From JAFEDN01 sp963795715 (lineage in GTDB: Bacteria > Pseudomonadota > Gammaproteobacteria > Coxiellales > Coxiellaceae): DNA of 64,000 nt. The notes beneath the pieces are model-generated. The model saw nothing but the letters and a program-made list of their open reading frames with translations, was not told the origin of the DNA and did not search any database. The DNA lies in NCBI GenBank assembly GCA_963795715.1, contig CAWCIY010000002.1, positions 682,001 to 746,000 on the forward strand, read 5' to 3'. The position numbers and the translations under genes are program-made. Shown piece after piece: positions 42,401-51,614 of this stretch. Every line of letters starts with the position of its first letter. The first letter of the stretch is position 1.

Positions 42401-45400
42401 GCACCCGCACCGGCTGCGTGAGTTGCTGGCTGCGTAGCCGCTGTTGGGCTTGGGTTCCCAAACGTTCCAGCGCCTGGTAGCGGCGTTTTTTCTTTTGATT
42501 GCTGTAATCGATCCAGTGGTTGACGACTTTCAGTTCTCGAGAATTGACCGTTTGTGAAGAGTCAATCAGGGGACGCGGTTTGAATTCCCATTCGGCTGCT
42601 TCGCCTGGATTAAAGGTCCATGGTGTCTTACTCAAGCGCAGTTCGCGATACATGCGTTTCGCTAAAAAATATTCGTACATCAGTTTGTGCAGAAAACTAT
42701 AGCGCACCCCCTGACGAGTCAGCGGGCAGCCTTGGCGCACCCAGCGGGTCGCTAGATCGGTGTCGCTAAAAAAATGATCCAGTTTGTCATCGCCGAGCAA
42801 CTGAGCGCTTCTTTCATCCGTTTTCAACCGCCACACCGGCTGATAAACGATGGAGATATCCTTTTGCTTGAACATATACGCCGCCAACGCCTCACTAAAT
42901 TCCTGATAATCCTCCATCCAAGCGCTTTCGCTGTCTTCCCGTTGAAAGTGATAATGAATCGCGCCGCTGGTGCGCTTGGCTTCGGCCCGCTCGGTTTTGT
43001 GCTTACACGCTTCGCGTTTAAACCATTGCTTCATAAACACATCGAACAGTTCGATGCGTTTGATTTGGCCACTGGCGCCGCTGGCCTGGCGTTCCCGATC
43101 CATTTCCGGTAAGACTTCGACCACGATTTTGAGCATATAGGGATTGCCGATCAGACCTTCCAGTCCTTGAAAATGTTTCATTCGATCGAGGTATTCTTGG
43201 CTGGTCGACCACCCTTCCCACACCCGACCACCGGCTTGGGCTTGCTGCTGACCTTGTTCGACATACCGAGCCAGGTAATCCGCCCGTTGTTCTTGTGTAA
43301 ACGGCGCCATCCACCGTTCTTCCACTTGACCGTGAGCATCACTGGCGGGCGCAAACTCTAACCGATACCGCCCGGTCATATTTAAGTGTTCCGGGCGGCT
43401 GCTGATAATCAGCCGTGCCCCCGGCCACTCGCCCAATCCGGCTTTTTGATATAAATTGATGTGGCTATTGATTTCATCGTAGCCATCCAGAATAAACGCA
43501 AACCGGCGTTGGGAACTGCTTTTCAGGGTTTGGATTTGGGTAGGTGTGAATCCCATCGATTGCAGTTGATCGGGGATCAGGTGAGCGTCCAGTCGTTTGG
43601 CTGTGGTCAGGGAAATAAACACCGGGAGATAACTCTGATCTCCTTGATAGTTCTTCCAAAAGGCTTGTTCCAGAAAATGACCAAACGTCGACTTGCCGCT
43701 GCCGCCCCGACCTAACAATAACAGCACTCGCGTATCAGATTGTTCTGCTTTTCTTGTTTTTTCTGTTTTTTCTTCGGAACAGCTCTGAGGGGTTTCATAT
43801 TTGTGTTCCTTCAAATCTGAAGGTTCCTGCTGCTGCTCTTTCGTCGGATCAGCTATCCCCACCGCGGTTAGTCCTAAAATCTGACAACTATCTTCATACA
43901 GTAACTCCGATCCCGATATTCCCTTTTGCTCCTCCTTCTGCTCGGTACCCGAAGTGGCTGCCAATTTTTCAGGATCGGTTTTCAAACCCCGCGGCGGCAC
44001 ATACAAGCTCAGTTCGCTGCCTACTGCCGGGTCGGTCAACCGCCGACTCCGACATTCATCAATCTTCCATTCCAGGCTCTGCTGCACCCGCTTTTGCGCG
44101 CTCAAAAACAACTGCCGGCTGGGAGGCTCCAATGCCTGTCGCGGTTTGATCGCTTCAAACACCCGCGGCAAGATGACTTCCACTCGCTCCTGTAGATCAC
44201 GATCCTGCGATTGTCTCGCCTTAACCTGAATTTCCACCAGGGTCGATTGCACCAATTCCAGTCGGATTTCGGGCGCTTGCAGTTGAGGATGGGTCAGATA
44301 GTCTCTCAGTTGACGCAACAACTGTTCCCGCACCCAACCGCTTTGATAGGCTTTACCAAAATACAGCAATTCGTTTTTAGCGCCGGTTTTGAACTGCTCA
44401 TAGGATTTTTTGATTTTTTCCCAAACAGATTTCTGTTTCTCTGTCGCCTTCTCATCTTCCGGACGTACCGTCCAATCCTCCACATCCAGCAACATCGATT
44501 GTAATAACTTAAACGCACCAGCTTTGGCTGTAGACGGCCAGTGCGGATGAACGATTAACTCATCTAGGCTCTTCAACAGTCCTAATTGAAAGATCGGATT
44601 GTAACGCGCCAAGCACAGAGGTTCTCCTTGGGCGTCCAATCCAAACAAATAACTTTCTAACGCTTTAAACTCGCCTTGCGCGATCGCATACTGGCAGAAA
44701 CGCAGCGCGTCGTACCACGGTTCGGGGGCATGTTTGATTTTCAGATAATCCTTAACTTCCCCACAGATCGTTTGTGCATGGCTCAGCACATCGCCATCCT
44801 TATACATCTGGGTCAATTCATTGAACACCGTGAGCACACTGCCGCCCAGGTTGATCGCACCCATCAGCCAGTTGCTCTCCGCCGGCAACCGCAATAGCGC
44901 TTGGATGCCGTAATTCGCGTACAACGAGATTTCGACCGGCAGACTATTCCCCTGACTGTTCGCCAGCGGTAACAATTGCTGATACAGGCTTTCCGTAAAC
45001 AACGTTCCGGATTCATCCTTCAGGTTTTGCATATTGATTTGTAAATCGGCAGCGGCGTCTAACACTCGCACTAAAGCTTTCAGCAGGCGCATTTGCTGAC
45101 CTTGATTACTGGAACTGGTGTTGAAAGTTTTAAACCGTTGAGACAACGCCTGTAGTAATTTGACTAACGTGTCGACATTATCCCATTTGCCTTGGCTGTC
45201 TTGTGTTTCAGTTTTAATTTCTTTCCCCTTATCCTGGCTGAGAGTTTGCCGCTCGGTAATCGACATATCGACTTTAGTTTCGGTGATTAGTCCTTTTTCC
45301 GTCAGTTTGCCCTTGACATAGTCGACGCCTTTTTCTATCACGCCCTGCATTTGCGCAATTTTGTCACCCTCAGTCGGGGACTTTATTTGCCCTGTAGTCG

Positions 45401-46244
45401 TGCGCAATGTACTCATCACACCGGATTTCAACCCGGATTTTAGCCATCCGCTCATTTTTTCTAACCGAGTTTTGCGGCTGTCTTCTTCTTGTTGACGATG
45501 CGTCACCGGCAGCTTGAATTCTTCCGGTTTCATCGTAAAAGTCGTCATGTCTGCCTGCTCTAATAAATCTGCCAAACCCTCTAATAGTTCCACCTTAATT
45601 AAATCTGTTCTTTGAATGGCTTCATGAAACGCTTGGAGTAAATAGTGCATTACCTGCGGATGGTACAACTGACCCAGGACGATCGCTTCTTGCAGCAACG
45701 ACTCGGTGGCAAAGTGGGTATGACTCATCTGTTCAATCACTTCAATCGCAAGCCGTTTCAGCAACGGTAGTCGGTAATGATCCGTCGTGCGGGTTTTGAT
45801 GGCATTATAGACCGCCACCAGTTGAGGAGTGTCTTCTACCAACCGGTCTTCATTCAACGGAGTTTTATCCGGCGACCGTTGGTAAGCACTGGCCTCCTCG
45901 GGAAAAAATCGATGGCGAGGATAATCACAAAACGGTTGGGCTTTTATTTCAGTGGGATGCTCTAAAACGCTTTTTTCTTCAGTTACCGTCTGTTGATCAA
46001 CGATAGTCGGCTGAGGCACAGATTCTTGCTGAGGAGTGGTTCCCGTATCTGCCGCAGACGTTGAGACGTTTTTCTCTTTGGCTTTTTCTATGGAGTGATG
46101 GGTAGAGGCAGATACTTTGGGCGGCGAAACGGACGATAAGGCACTGTCTTTGAATTCGGGTAACGCGGCTAATTCTTTAGCTGGCTGGGCGGTCTTGGAA
46201 CTTAATAACTTTGTAAAAAATTGTCTGACTTCTCGGCTCATCAC
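39495..46244 (-). CDS. Giant NACHT-pentapeptide-WD40 STAND protein
   Basis: 2249 residues. Order: a long helical N-terminal region (1-840, no catalytic domain recognised); a NACHT-type NTPase with P-loop LLLGRGGSGKSTFG (K851) and Walker B FILDGYDEIN (D920, D923, E924); a helical arm; pentapeptide repeats at about 1343-1405 (LSGANLIGRDWHGVRIPGAN, LSGTDFTGADL); then WD40 repeats at about 1430-1990. Twelve repeats are canonical (GH...V.SVSFSPDGQTLASGS ..TVRLW) and two degenerate, enough for two seven-bladed propellers. The tail is acidic, then serine-rich (2170-2225). NACHT-WD40 proteins are signal-sensing ATPases. In bacteria some act in antiphage immunity, and similar proteins occur in symbionts. 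It looks clearly more GC-rich than the flanks. It stands between a tRNA-derived repeat and a recombinase gene. Confidence 0.85.
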   Translation of the reverse strand: MMSREVRQFFTKLLSSKTAQPAKELAALPEFKDSALSSVSPPKVSASTHHSIEKAKEKNVSTSAADTGTTPQQESVPQPTIVDQQTVTEEKSVLEHPTEIKAQPFCDYPRHRFFPEEASAYQRSPDKTPLNEDRLVEDTPQLVAVYNAIKTRTTDHYRLPLLKRLAIEVIEQMSHTHFATESLLQEAIVLGQLYHPQVMHYLLQAFHEAIQRTDLIKVELLEGLADLLEQADMTTFTMKPEEFKLPVTHRQQEEDSRKTRLEKMSGWLKSGLKSGVMSTLRTTTGQIKSPTEGDKIAQMQGVIEKGVDYVKGKLTEKGLITETKVDMSITERQTLSQDKGKEIKTETQDSQGKWDNVDTLVKLLQALSQRFKTFNTSSSNQGQQMRLLKALVRVLDAAADLQINMQNLKDESGTLFTESLYQQLLPLANSQGNSLPVEISLYANYGIQALLRLPAESNWLMGAINLGGSVLTVFNELTQMYKDGDVLSHAQTICGEVKDYLKIKHAPEPWYDALRFCQYAIAQGEFKALESYLFGLDAQGEPLCLARYNPIFQLGLLKSLDELIVHPHWPSTAKAGAFKLLQSMLLDVEDWTVRPEDEKATEKQKSVWEKIKKSYEQFKTGAKNELLYFGKAYQSGWVREQLLRQLRDYLTHPQLQAPEIRLELVQSTLVEIQVKARQSQDRDLQERVEVILPRVFEAIKPRQALEPPSRQLFLSAQKRVQQSLEWKIDECRSRRLTDPAVGSELSLYVPPRGLKTDPEKLAATSGTEQKEEQKGISGSELLYEDSCQILGLTAVGIADPTKEQQQEPSDLKEHKYETPQSCSEEKTEKTRKAEQSDTRVLLLLGRGGSGKSTFGHFLEQAFWKNYQGDQSYLPVFISLTTAKRLDAHLIPDQLQSMGFTPTQIQTLKSSSQRRFAFILDGYDEINSHINLYQKAGLGEWPGARLIISSRPEHLNMTGRYRLEFAPASDAHGQVEERWMAPFTQEQRADYLARYVEQGQQQAQAGGRVWEGWSTSQEYLDRMKHFQGLEGLIGNPYMLKIVVEVLPEMDRERQASGASGQIKRIELFDVFMKQWFKREACKHKTERAEAKRTSGAIHYHFQREDSESAWMEDYQEFSEALAAYMFKQKDISIVYQPVWRLKTDERSAQLLGDDKLDHFFSDTDLATRWVRQGCPLTRQGVRYSFLHKLMYEYFLAKRMYRELRLSKTPWTFNPGEAAEWEFKPRPLIDSSQTVNSRELKVVNHWIDYSNQKKKRRYQALERLGTQAQQRLRSQQLTQPVRVQWDPEKKLEMLLINLRPLKEWEPSLVQFLVDLAQQDPLFQRTLFHWVLASRDNPTIVNAAAIAATVLNLSGANLIGRDWHGVRIPGANLRLGNLAHMNLSGTDFTGADLTRTWLYGANLEQAILVGVVWGEQPRLECQQEVKAMASHPREPWLAIAQGETIEIWHRETGELVGQPLTGHEGSVQSVSFSPDGQMLASGSYDATVRLWLVGSREPLGASLVGHIFDVNSVSFSPDGQTLASGDSGGIVRLWSVTSREPLGAPLTRHKNCVTSVSFSPDGQTLASGDSGGIVRLWSVTSREPLGAPLTGHTKGVTSVSFSPDGQTLASGSGDRTVRLWSVASREPLGRPLFGHTGWVNSVSFSPDSQTLASGSSDQTVRLWSVSSREPLSVPFTGHMNDVLSVLFSPDGQTLASGSSDQTVRLWSVASQEPLGAPFTGHMDDVLSVLFSSDGQTLASMSSDQTVRLWSVASQEPLGALLFGHKHTVQSVSFSPDGQTLASGSSDQTVRLWSVASREPLGAPLTGHTKGVTSVSFSPDGQILVSGGAFEDETVRLWSVASQEPLGTPLTGHKHTVQSVSFSPDGQTLASGSSDATVRLWSITSREPLGAPLTGHQGRVNSVAFSPDGQTLAAASGHWDRNSSGEIRLWSVGSRELLGAPLTGHEYGVNSVSFSPNGQTLASGSDDGTVRLWSVASHRCLTIFAWSAAILSIAFQYTTIRRTEWGDGQLLATGDRNGLVSFWLLSASLFQDTQQTEVIEVKAQPSRDDANDDGEIENYESEDKEILPQPSASEWRLLGASRNSNMQLWTQGVQLSGCRMSMLSKRLLEQTGADVSEVIVTDVKSADKERKTNINKTDSSKQNTLTDSDMQTSIGALTSSFTAATFKRISRADSIEEKTSVLSSSSSSSSSSVSSSTSSSSSSTSSSSYSSHLMPPPSSPRNQGKNNDSTLSTSSISSSSKVCVRERGLLYEF
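40330..41900. repeat. Tandem ~126-bp repeats encoding WD40 units
   Basis: About twelve units of roughly 126 bp (42 codons) with near-identical blocks such as CATCCGGGCTAAACGACACAC and variable 15-20-bp segments between. The high identity at the DNA level suggests recent duplication or gene conversion and would allow slippage that changes repeat number. This is coding sequence, not a CRISPR array. Confidence 0.8.
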
Positions 46245-46540
46245 ACACTCTCCTATTGTGAGGTTGAAACTCTAATTCCTTGTTTTTGACAAGCGCTTAA
46301 TGGGACAGGGAATGGGCATTCTGACTGCCAGATGCTTTTATTCCTCTTTAATCACTGACGTCAGCAATTAAATAATGCGCTGTTCGATTTAGCAAGCAGA
46401 AAATTCTTAAGATTCGCTTAAATTTGTCAGAATATATCCAAAATGTATCAATCATTTTAAAAACATAGGATTGGATACTGTGAGTTGGCAGGAGATTGCA
46501 GTCCAAATTATCGAAGACAATATTCTAATTTTAGATTACC

Positions 46541-47467
46541 TTATGAACGTCTACCAAGGTAAGCGCCAGCAATTGTCAGACGCGAATGCCCAGCGACCTC
46601 GGCAACTTCTTGGCGTGCGAGTTGATCGAGAGAGATATTTATTTTTAATTGATTGTTATTTTTCACCGGACTGAGTTGACCTGTAATATTGTGATAAATT
46701 TCATTTAGCCGTTCGTGGCGCAGGCCGTGGCTGGTAACGCCATCCTTGCGGCTAATGCCGTGCTGATGGCAAACATAGTAATAATGGTTTTTCCATTGCT
46801 TGAAATTGTAGTTTTCTGGAATCAGTGAATTTCTCTTATTGGTAATTAGTGCCTTAGCACGGTGCAATACGTCGCGTTGATAATCGGTTTCAATGGGAAT
46901 CACCCGATCTCTGCCGCCTTTGGTTCCCCAATTCACCGCTAAATAAGCGCCTTTATCGGCGGCATGGATTTTCAATAATGCAGACTCGCGCATTCGCAAA
47001 CCAAAGGCGCGTTGCAATTCGAGTTGCAGGGCAACATGCGGGTCTTGCGTGTGTAAGGCTGTGAGCATTTCCGCTAAATCCTTTTCCTGGCCGCTCCAGG
47101 TTTTATCCCACTGAGCGACGCAATGCCGGGTCACGCTTTCCGGATTTTTGACATAGTTTTCTGAACTGAGAATCATACCCGGCTTACCTATCCATTCCGC
47201 AAAGGTGCGAAACACACTGATGCGGTTTTGAATGGTGGAGGCTGACCAGCCTTTAGTTTCCCAAGCTTGCGCTAAAACCATTAAGTGTCGTTCTTTAAAA
47301 TGGCGTACGTCTTCGAGCTTATACTTCAATGCTCGCAATTCCTTAAATCCGCGTTCCAAAGTTTCCTGCCGGGCAACTTGAGTGGCGTAACCTGCCGCTT
47401 TACCGCCGCGGACGGTTGCCGAGTTGCGCTGTTCCAGAATTTTTTTCAAACTCAATTTCCAGGACAT
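46541..47467 (-). CDS. Tyrosine recombinase / integrase
   Basis: 308 residues from the ATG at 47467, which has GGAGGG eight bases upstream; a frame start at 47482 lies within that site. An N-terminal SAM-like core-binding part (KERHLMVLAQAWETKGWSAS TIQNRISVFRTFAEW) precedes the catalytic domain. Catalytic residues: Arg in FGLRMRESALL, Lys in NWGTKGGRDRVIPI, His-x-x-Arg in SHGLRHERLNE, His in GHSRLTIAG and Tyr in AYLG. It matches the integrase-domain proteins with Phage_integr_N/Integrase_1 architecture found in ICE-like islands. Complete, unlike the P4-type integrase at the island's right end. It probably moves part of the island or resolves it. Confidence 0.8.
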   Translation of the reverse strand: MSWKLSLKKILEQRNSATVRGGKAAGYATQVARQETLERGFKELRALKYKLEDVRHFKERHLMVLAQAWETKGWSASTIQNRISVFRTFAEWIGKPGMILSSENYVKNPESVTRHCVAQWDKTWSGQEKDLAEMLTALHTQDPHVALQLELQRAFGLRMRESALLKIHAADKGAYLAVNWGTKGGRDRVIPIETDYQRDVLHRAKALITNKRNSLIPENYNFKQWKNHYYYVCHQHGISRKDGVTSHGLRHERLNEIYHNITGQLSPVKNNNQLKINISLDQLARQEVAEVAGHSRLTIAGAYLGRRS

Positions 47468-48769
47468 AGGGGTTCCCTCCATTGCTCATGGTGATCTGTG
47501 ATTGTCTTAGTTTCGCTCAATAATATAGCCATACGTGAGTGTTAGCTGATACCATCTCAACCACGTTTCCGCCATTGAAACAGTCCGGTTTTTTGAGTAC
47601 CGGCAACGACCACTGTTAAAAAGTGTCGCGATCAGTCAGCCCTTGCTCAATCAAGGGCGTTTCTATCAGAAAGGGAGCTGGTCGCGGCTAACACGACGCC
47701 TTTCTGTGGATGCGCTTAATTTTCATCAATCATGGTTCCGAGAGAACCACCTAGCGTCTTTGCGTCATTCATGATGAATGAAACCCACCACAAAGTACTA
47801 TTGATGAATGAACTGGCCAGGTTCAACGCGCACCCCATTTCATCCTCTGACGATGTCCTCTGATTGCAAGCAATGAGAAGTGATCGGTCAGACGATGTTC
47901 TCCCCCAACGCCGGTTAATTCATGTTATGAATCAGCAGACGAAAGGATACGAAGAATAGCCAAGATTCCTGGAAGGTTGATCAGGAAATCTCACTTTGAT
48001 ACACGCTGGTGGCGTCATCAAAACTGAGACAGATAGCGATCATGAAGATCAAAAACCAAACAGATTGTTGAGCAATCCGTTTGACTTTTCAGAGATTATC
48101 TACCGCACAATGATGCTGGGATAACACTGATGATTGGATGAATGCCCACTCTTGGCTTAGTTTTGCTAAAGTCAGAATGGACACACTACGTAACAACCGA
48201 TTAAAGCTGTCGACCGCGTTTTCATCGTAGTACATCGGTCTTCCTGTCGCATTAAAGTCCAGACAGGCGAAGGACAAATACTACGAATGATAACATAAAT
48301 TAAAGTGAAAATCACTCTAAAAACAGAAAAAAATGATTCCTGAAAAATCATTTTTGATGAAAACCATGTCCATCGAACAATCGGTTAACGGCTCATTTTT
48401 TTACAAAAATGGGTGAATTTTTTAATTAGCCGAAAGTCACAATGTCCAACAACATTACCATCACCCCATCGCAACAGGGCGAGATCAGGAACTTTCCATT
48501 GAAGACTCAACGGAACAAACAACTATTCTGTGGAAGACAGAATCGGATGACTTTGTTCAATAAAAAACCCTTGAACGTGATGCCAACTCTGAACCCAGAG
48601 CGACCGAGATTTTCATGACATCGTCTCGTGCCTTATCCGCGGTTTACAGTCATGCGGATTAATGACTCATGAGAGCATCCTATCAAAATAGATTTAAAAA
48701 TACAATATAAATCATAAAAAATTTAAAATAGTTATTCCACTTTTCGTTCACATCCCGTTTCACAGTTGA

Positions 48770-48891
48770 AATGATGGCCGCTTCAATTTTGATCTGCTCT
48801 AGTCTATCGTGCAATTTATCTCTGCACGTTGTCGCACTGACCTCTTTATTGCTTGCACCGTGCGCAGATCAAAATCGAAGCGGCCATCATT
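48770..48891. repeat. 28-bp-arm inverted repeat with structured loop
   Basis: Arms 48770-48797 and 48864-48891 are reverse complements with one mismatch (arm core GATGGCCGCTTCAATTTTGA). The 66-base loop contains a further small hairpin GTGCA/TGCAC. The resulting hairpin could be a non-coding RNA, a single-strand origin, or a small non-autonomous element. Confidence 0.6.
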
Positions 48892-49082
48892 GACGGCGCG
48901 ATGGCGACTTTTATTGAACTAGATATTTTGACATAAGTAAATCTTAGAGTTTGGAGTCAGGATACACACTATGTAATTAAGAACAGAAATGATTTGATTA
49001 ATCACTATGAACATACTGTTGACAACTTATTTACAATAAAGGTAGTGTAACTTTGGGTGCTTAACACACCTCAAACAGCGGA

Positions 49083-49108
49083 ACCGCCTCCCGTTAAGCG
49101 GTATTTTT
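49083..49108 (+). terminator. Possible rho-independent terminator or attenuator
   Basis: ACCGC (49083-49087) pairs with GCGGT (49098-49102), followed by ATTTTT. It lies about 140 bases upstream of the small gene at 49246, so it could attenuate transcription into that gene. The stem is short. Confidence 0.4.
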
Positions 49109-49179
49109 ATGCCGAGCTGATGGCCGGGAGATAGCGAATATAATACCCGCAAGGGGAATAAGCTTGCCGTCTGTTTGCG

Positions 49180-49226
49180 GTGTTAAGCTCCTGGCCGCCA
49201 ATTATTGAGCGGCAAACATTTAACAC
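49180..49226 (+). promoter_or_regulatory. Leader hairpin ahead of the small island gene
   Basis: GTGTTAA (49180-49186) and TTAACAC (49220-49226) are exact complements enclosing a second stem GCCGC/GCGGC. A segment CTCCTG inside could alternatively pair with the ribosome-binding site CAGGAG just before the ATG at 49246, giving two competing folds. Regulation by RNA structure is an inference. Confidence 0.4.
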
Positions 49227-49245
49227 AACAAACAGGAGTTAGCTT

Positions 49246-49476
49246 ATGAAAAAGACTTTTATACTTAATCCCGCCATGACTCATGATATGGCTATTCATG
49301 CTCTCTATGAAAAAACTACTCAAGCCAAAGCCATTTTAGAATGCCTTTTATCGGCCATATTGAGTGATGGCATAGAGAGCGGATTATTGTACAACGCCGT
49401 TTGGGCGGTGGATGAATATCTCGATCAAATCATAGAACTGCAAGATCATATCGAATCAACAGCAATGCCCTGCTGA
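49246..49476 (+). CDS. Small conserved-type island protein, unknown function
   Basis: 76 residues, strong ribosome-binding site AGGAG eight bases upstream. Helical: NPAMTHDMAIHALYEKTTQA, KAILECLLSAILSDGIESGL, VWAVDEYLDQIIELQDHIE. The layout resembles short helical proteins commonly encoded in integrative islands and P4-like satellites; function unknown. It is the only plus-strand gene in this part of the island and has a structured leader. Confidence 0.6.
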   Translation: MKKTFILNPAMTHDMAIHALYEKTTQAKAILECLLSAILSDGIESGLLYNAVWAVDEYLDQIIELQDHIESTAMPC

Positions 49477-49661
49477 TACGAGTTCAAAAAGCAATTGGAG
49501 TTGAACCACGCCTGCCGTCAAGATGCCTTTGACCATTTTGACGGTGTCAATTGGTTTAATGCCCTTCCTGCCATTGTATCCGTAACAACGTCACAACCCG
49601 CATAGTGACGAGCTTACGGTGTTACGGATTTGTGACTGGTTACTGCTTCGGAAGTCACACG

Positions 49662-51614
49662 TCACTTATCCGTCACATCCAGTGCCGGTAATGACGAGCC
49701 TGTGACGTTGTTACGCTTAGAAGTCAGGTAACGGGCAAAGGCGTCTGTGAATTGGGATTTGAGATAACCCTTGGCAGTAGAGAATCCTGAGCGAATGGCG
49801 TGACTGCTAATGCCAAAGTCTTTTAACCGCTTGGCAATTTGCCGCGGGCTGATTGAAATTCCACGGTTAAAAGTCGCCCAAGGTCTTTCTTCATCATCGC
49901 AAAGCCGCTGAATCAGTTCAGCGGAACCCATTCTGTCCAAATTTTGACTCTCGAAGATCTCTTGGATATCGCTCAATAATTCTATGCCGATACTTGATGA
50001 AGATTCCTCTTGGGTAGAAATCATGATAGCCGCGGTATGAGCCAGTCTGGGCCAGTCACCACCCGCGATATCGGCAATCGCGAGCAGCGGCTCCCAATTA
50101 TCTTGGGCACGATCATTGAGTGTTTGTGGTAACTCCGGCCTGGCTTGCTGAATGACTTCTGCATAATCTTCGGAAAATCGAGCCAATTTTGCAGTTAACG
50201 TCCGGAATAAATGCGGTTCGGCATGACGTACACGTTCAATTTTTTCATCGGCCAATTTGCGCCGCAACTCCAAAATAATCGCGCGATCCATCACCGTATC
50301 GGATAAATGACCGATACCTGCTAAAGCTTTGGCTCCCCAAACATTAAAGGCTGTGGGTGTAAAATCATCACCTACTACTCTAATAATTTTGGCGGAATCA
50401 CGAGTATGGCCGCAGTTGATCATGCCGCGCAATTCTTCGTTCTCACGCAGAAAAGCATCCGCTTCATCAATTAATAAAGTCGGTTGCCAGGCATCAATCG
50501 AGCGAAACAACGCCGCCGGGGTAATATTGGAGGCCGATAGCGGTCGATTGACCAAACGGCCTAAGAGAAATAACAATTGACTTTTTCCGCATCGCTTTTC
50601 CGGTGCGGTGATAATCGCCAACGGAGCTATAGTGATGACTTCGATAAACCAGGTCATGGCAATCCACAGCGTGGCGGCGTGTGCTGTTTCCGGCGCACAA
50701 ATCACAAAACGCTTGAGAGTATTGCTAATATCCGTTAATAACGCTGCTGGTTGGATGGGCTCAGGCCACGGCTCTATTTCCGTAAAAGGGGTTTTGTTTT
50801 CTTTTTGTTGAGCCGTTCTGATGGCTTTGACCAAACTATCTAAAGTACCCGGGCGGATATTCAATGCCTTGGCGGTCGTGATTCTCACCCGGTCATATTC
50901 CAATGGGCTTAACGCCGCCAGCTTGGTAATCATTTCATCGTCGCTGGTTTCGATGTCTGCGGCATGAGTGGTTTGTATCGACTCGGGTGTGAGTTGAGGA
51001 AGCGCTAAAATGTCGGCAATCGTGGCGGAAGGATTCGCTGCCAACCAATCTATTCCATCGCCGCCTTCCGGTAAGTGAAGTTTGGCGGAATCAATGATCC
51101 ACACGATGCAATCGAGTGCTTCCAGCTTAGCGCGGACTTGTTCGGCATAATGATTGCCCAGCGTATCATGGTCAGGCCAAATGATACAATCCCGATGGGT
51201 CAGCGGTTTCCAATCCGCGTTATCGGCGCTGGTAGCGCTGCCGCTGGTGATCGCGAACAACTTTGGATTTTCGGGGTTTTCATTTTGTTTTTTCAAATAC
51301 CGGTTGATCACATCCGCAGGGTATTCCCCTTCCACAATTAACACGGTCGCTTGTGGATATTGAGCCAATAAATTTAACCCATACAGCGGCTTAGCTTGAG
51401 GATCGAGCGACGGTGGCTCGCCGAGATGGTACTGGTTATTTTCATCTTGATACATCGGTCGAATCCATTTTTGCCCGCCAGGATGTTTTAATCGTATCCG
51501 CCAATAAAGAGTATTGTTGTGTTCATCAGTATAAGCATGTAGAGCTTGTGGAATATACCCTTCCGCCAAAGGTTTTGCTGCTAATTGACGAGCAGCTTGT
51601 TCGGGTGTTTTCAT
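49662..51614 (-). CDS. Toprim/DUF3631 protein, replication primase-helicase-like
   Basis: 650 residues. The N-terminal third has a toprim-like domain: TVLIVEGEYPADVINRYLKK (catalytic Glu in VEGE), then CIIWPDHDTLGNHYAEQV with the D-x-D pair. The middle has a P-loop-like APEKRCGKSQLLFLLGRLV and Walker B TLLIDEADAFL of the DUF3631 ATPase. After it VWGAKALAGIGHLSDTVMDR is the DUF3631 core. Together with the CHC2 zinc-finger protein just upstream, with a 4-base overlap, it forms a split primase/helicase for replication of the integrated element. GC-rich compared with the chromosome. Confidence 0.8.
   Translation of the reverse strand: MKTPEQAARQLAAKPLAEGYIPQALHAYTDEHNNTLYWRIRLKHPGGQKWIRPMYQDENNQYHLGEPPSLDPQAKPLYGLNLLAQYPQATVLIVEGEYPADVINRYLKKQNENPENPKLFAITSGSATSADNADWKPLTHRDCIIWPDHDTLGNHYAEQVRAKLEALDCIVWIIDSAKLHLPEGGDGIDWLAANPSATIADILALPQLTPESIQTTHAADIETSDDEMITKLAALSPLEYDRVRITTAKALNIRPGTLDSLVKAIRTAQQKENKTPFTEIEPWPEPIQPAALLTDISNTLKRFVICAPETAHAATLWIAMTWFIEVITIAPLAIITAPEKRCGKSQLLFLLGRLVNRPLSASNITPAALFRSIDAWQPTLLIDEADAFLRENEELRGMINCGHTRDSAKIIRVVGDDFTPTAFNVWGAKALAGIGHLSDTVMDRAIILELRRKLADEKIERVRHAEPHLFRTLTAKLARFSEDYAEVIQQARPELPQTLNDRAQDNWEPLLAIADIAGGDWPRLAHTAAIMISTQEESSSSIGIELLSDIQEIFESQNLDRMGSAELIQRLCDDEERPWATFNRGISISPRQIAKRLKDFGISSHAIRSGFSTAKGYLKSQFTDAFARYLTSKRNNVTGSSLPALDVTDK

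Larger units (their letters stand above)
47468..49245. other. 1.8-kb non-coding structured stretch of the island
   Basis: No convincing gene on either strand; the longest frames are about 60 codons and lack protein-like composition. It contains an AT-rich hairpin AAAAATGATT/AATCATTTTT near 48329-48353, a 28-bp-arm inverted repeat at 48770-48891, and near its right end a terminator-like hairpin and a leader structure ahead of the small gene at 49246. Candidates for its role are a transfer or replication origin, non-coding RNAs, or decayed genes. The high number of inverted repeats favours functional DNA or RNA structure. Confidence 0.4.

Noticed and set aside
46471..46674. 67-codon frame on the plus strand overlapping the integrase end
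   Set aside because: Two thirds lie antisense to the conserved C-terminus of the recombinase; no independent support.
48089..48277. 62-codon frame in the gene-free island stretch
   Set aside because: No ribosome-binding site, composition not protein-like, surrounded by non-coding sequence.
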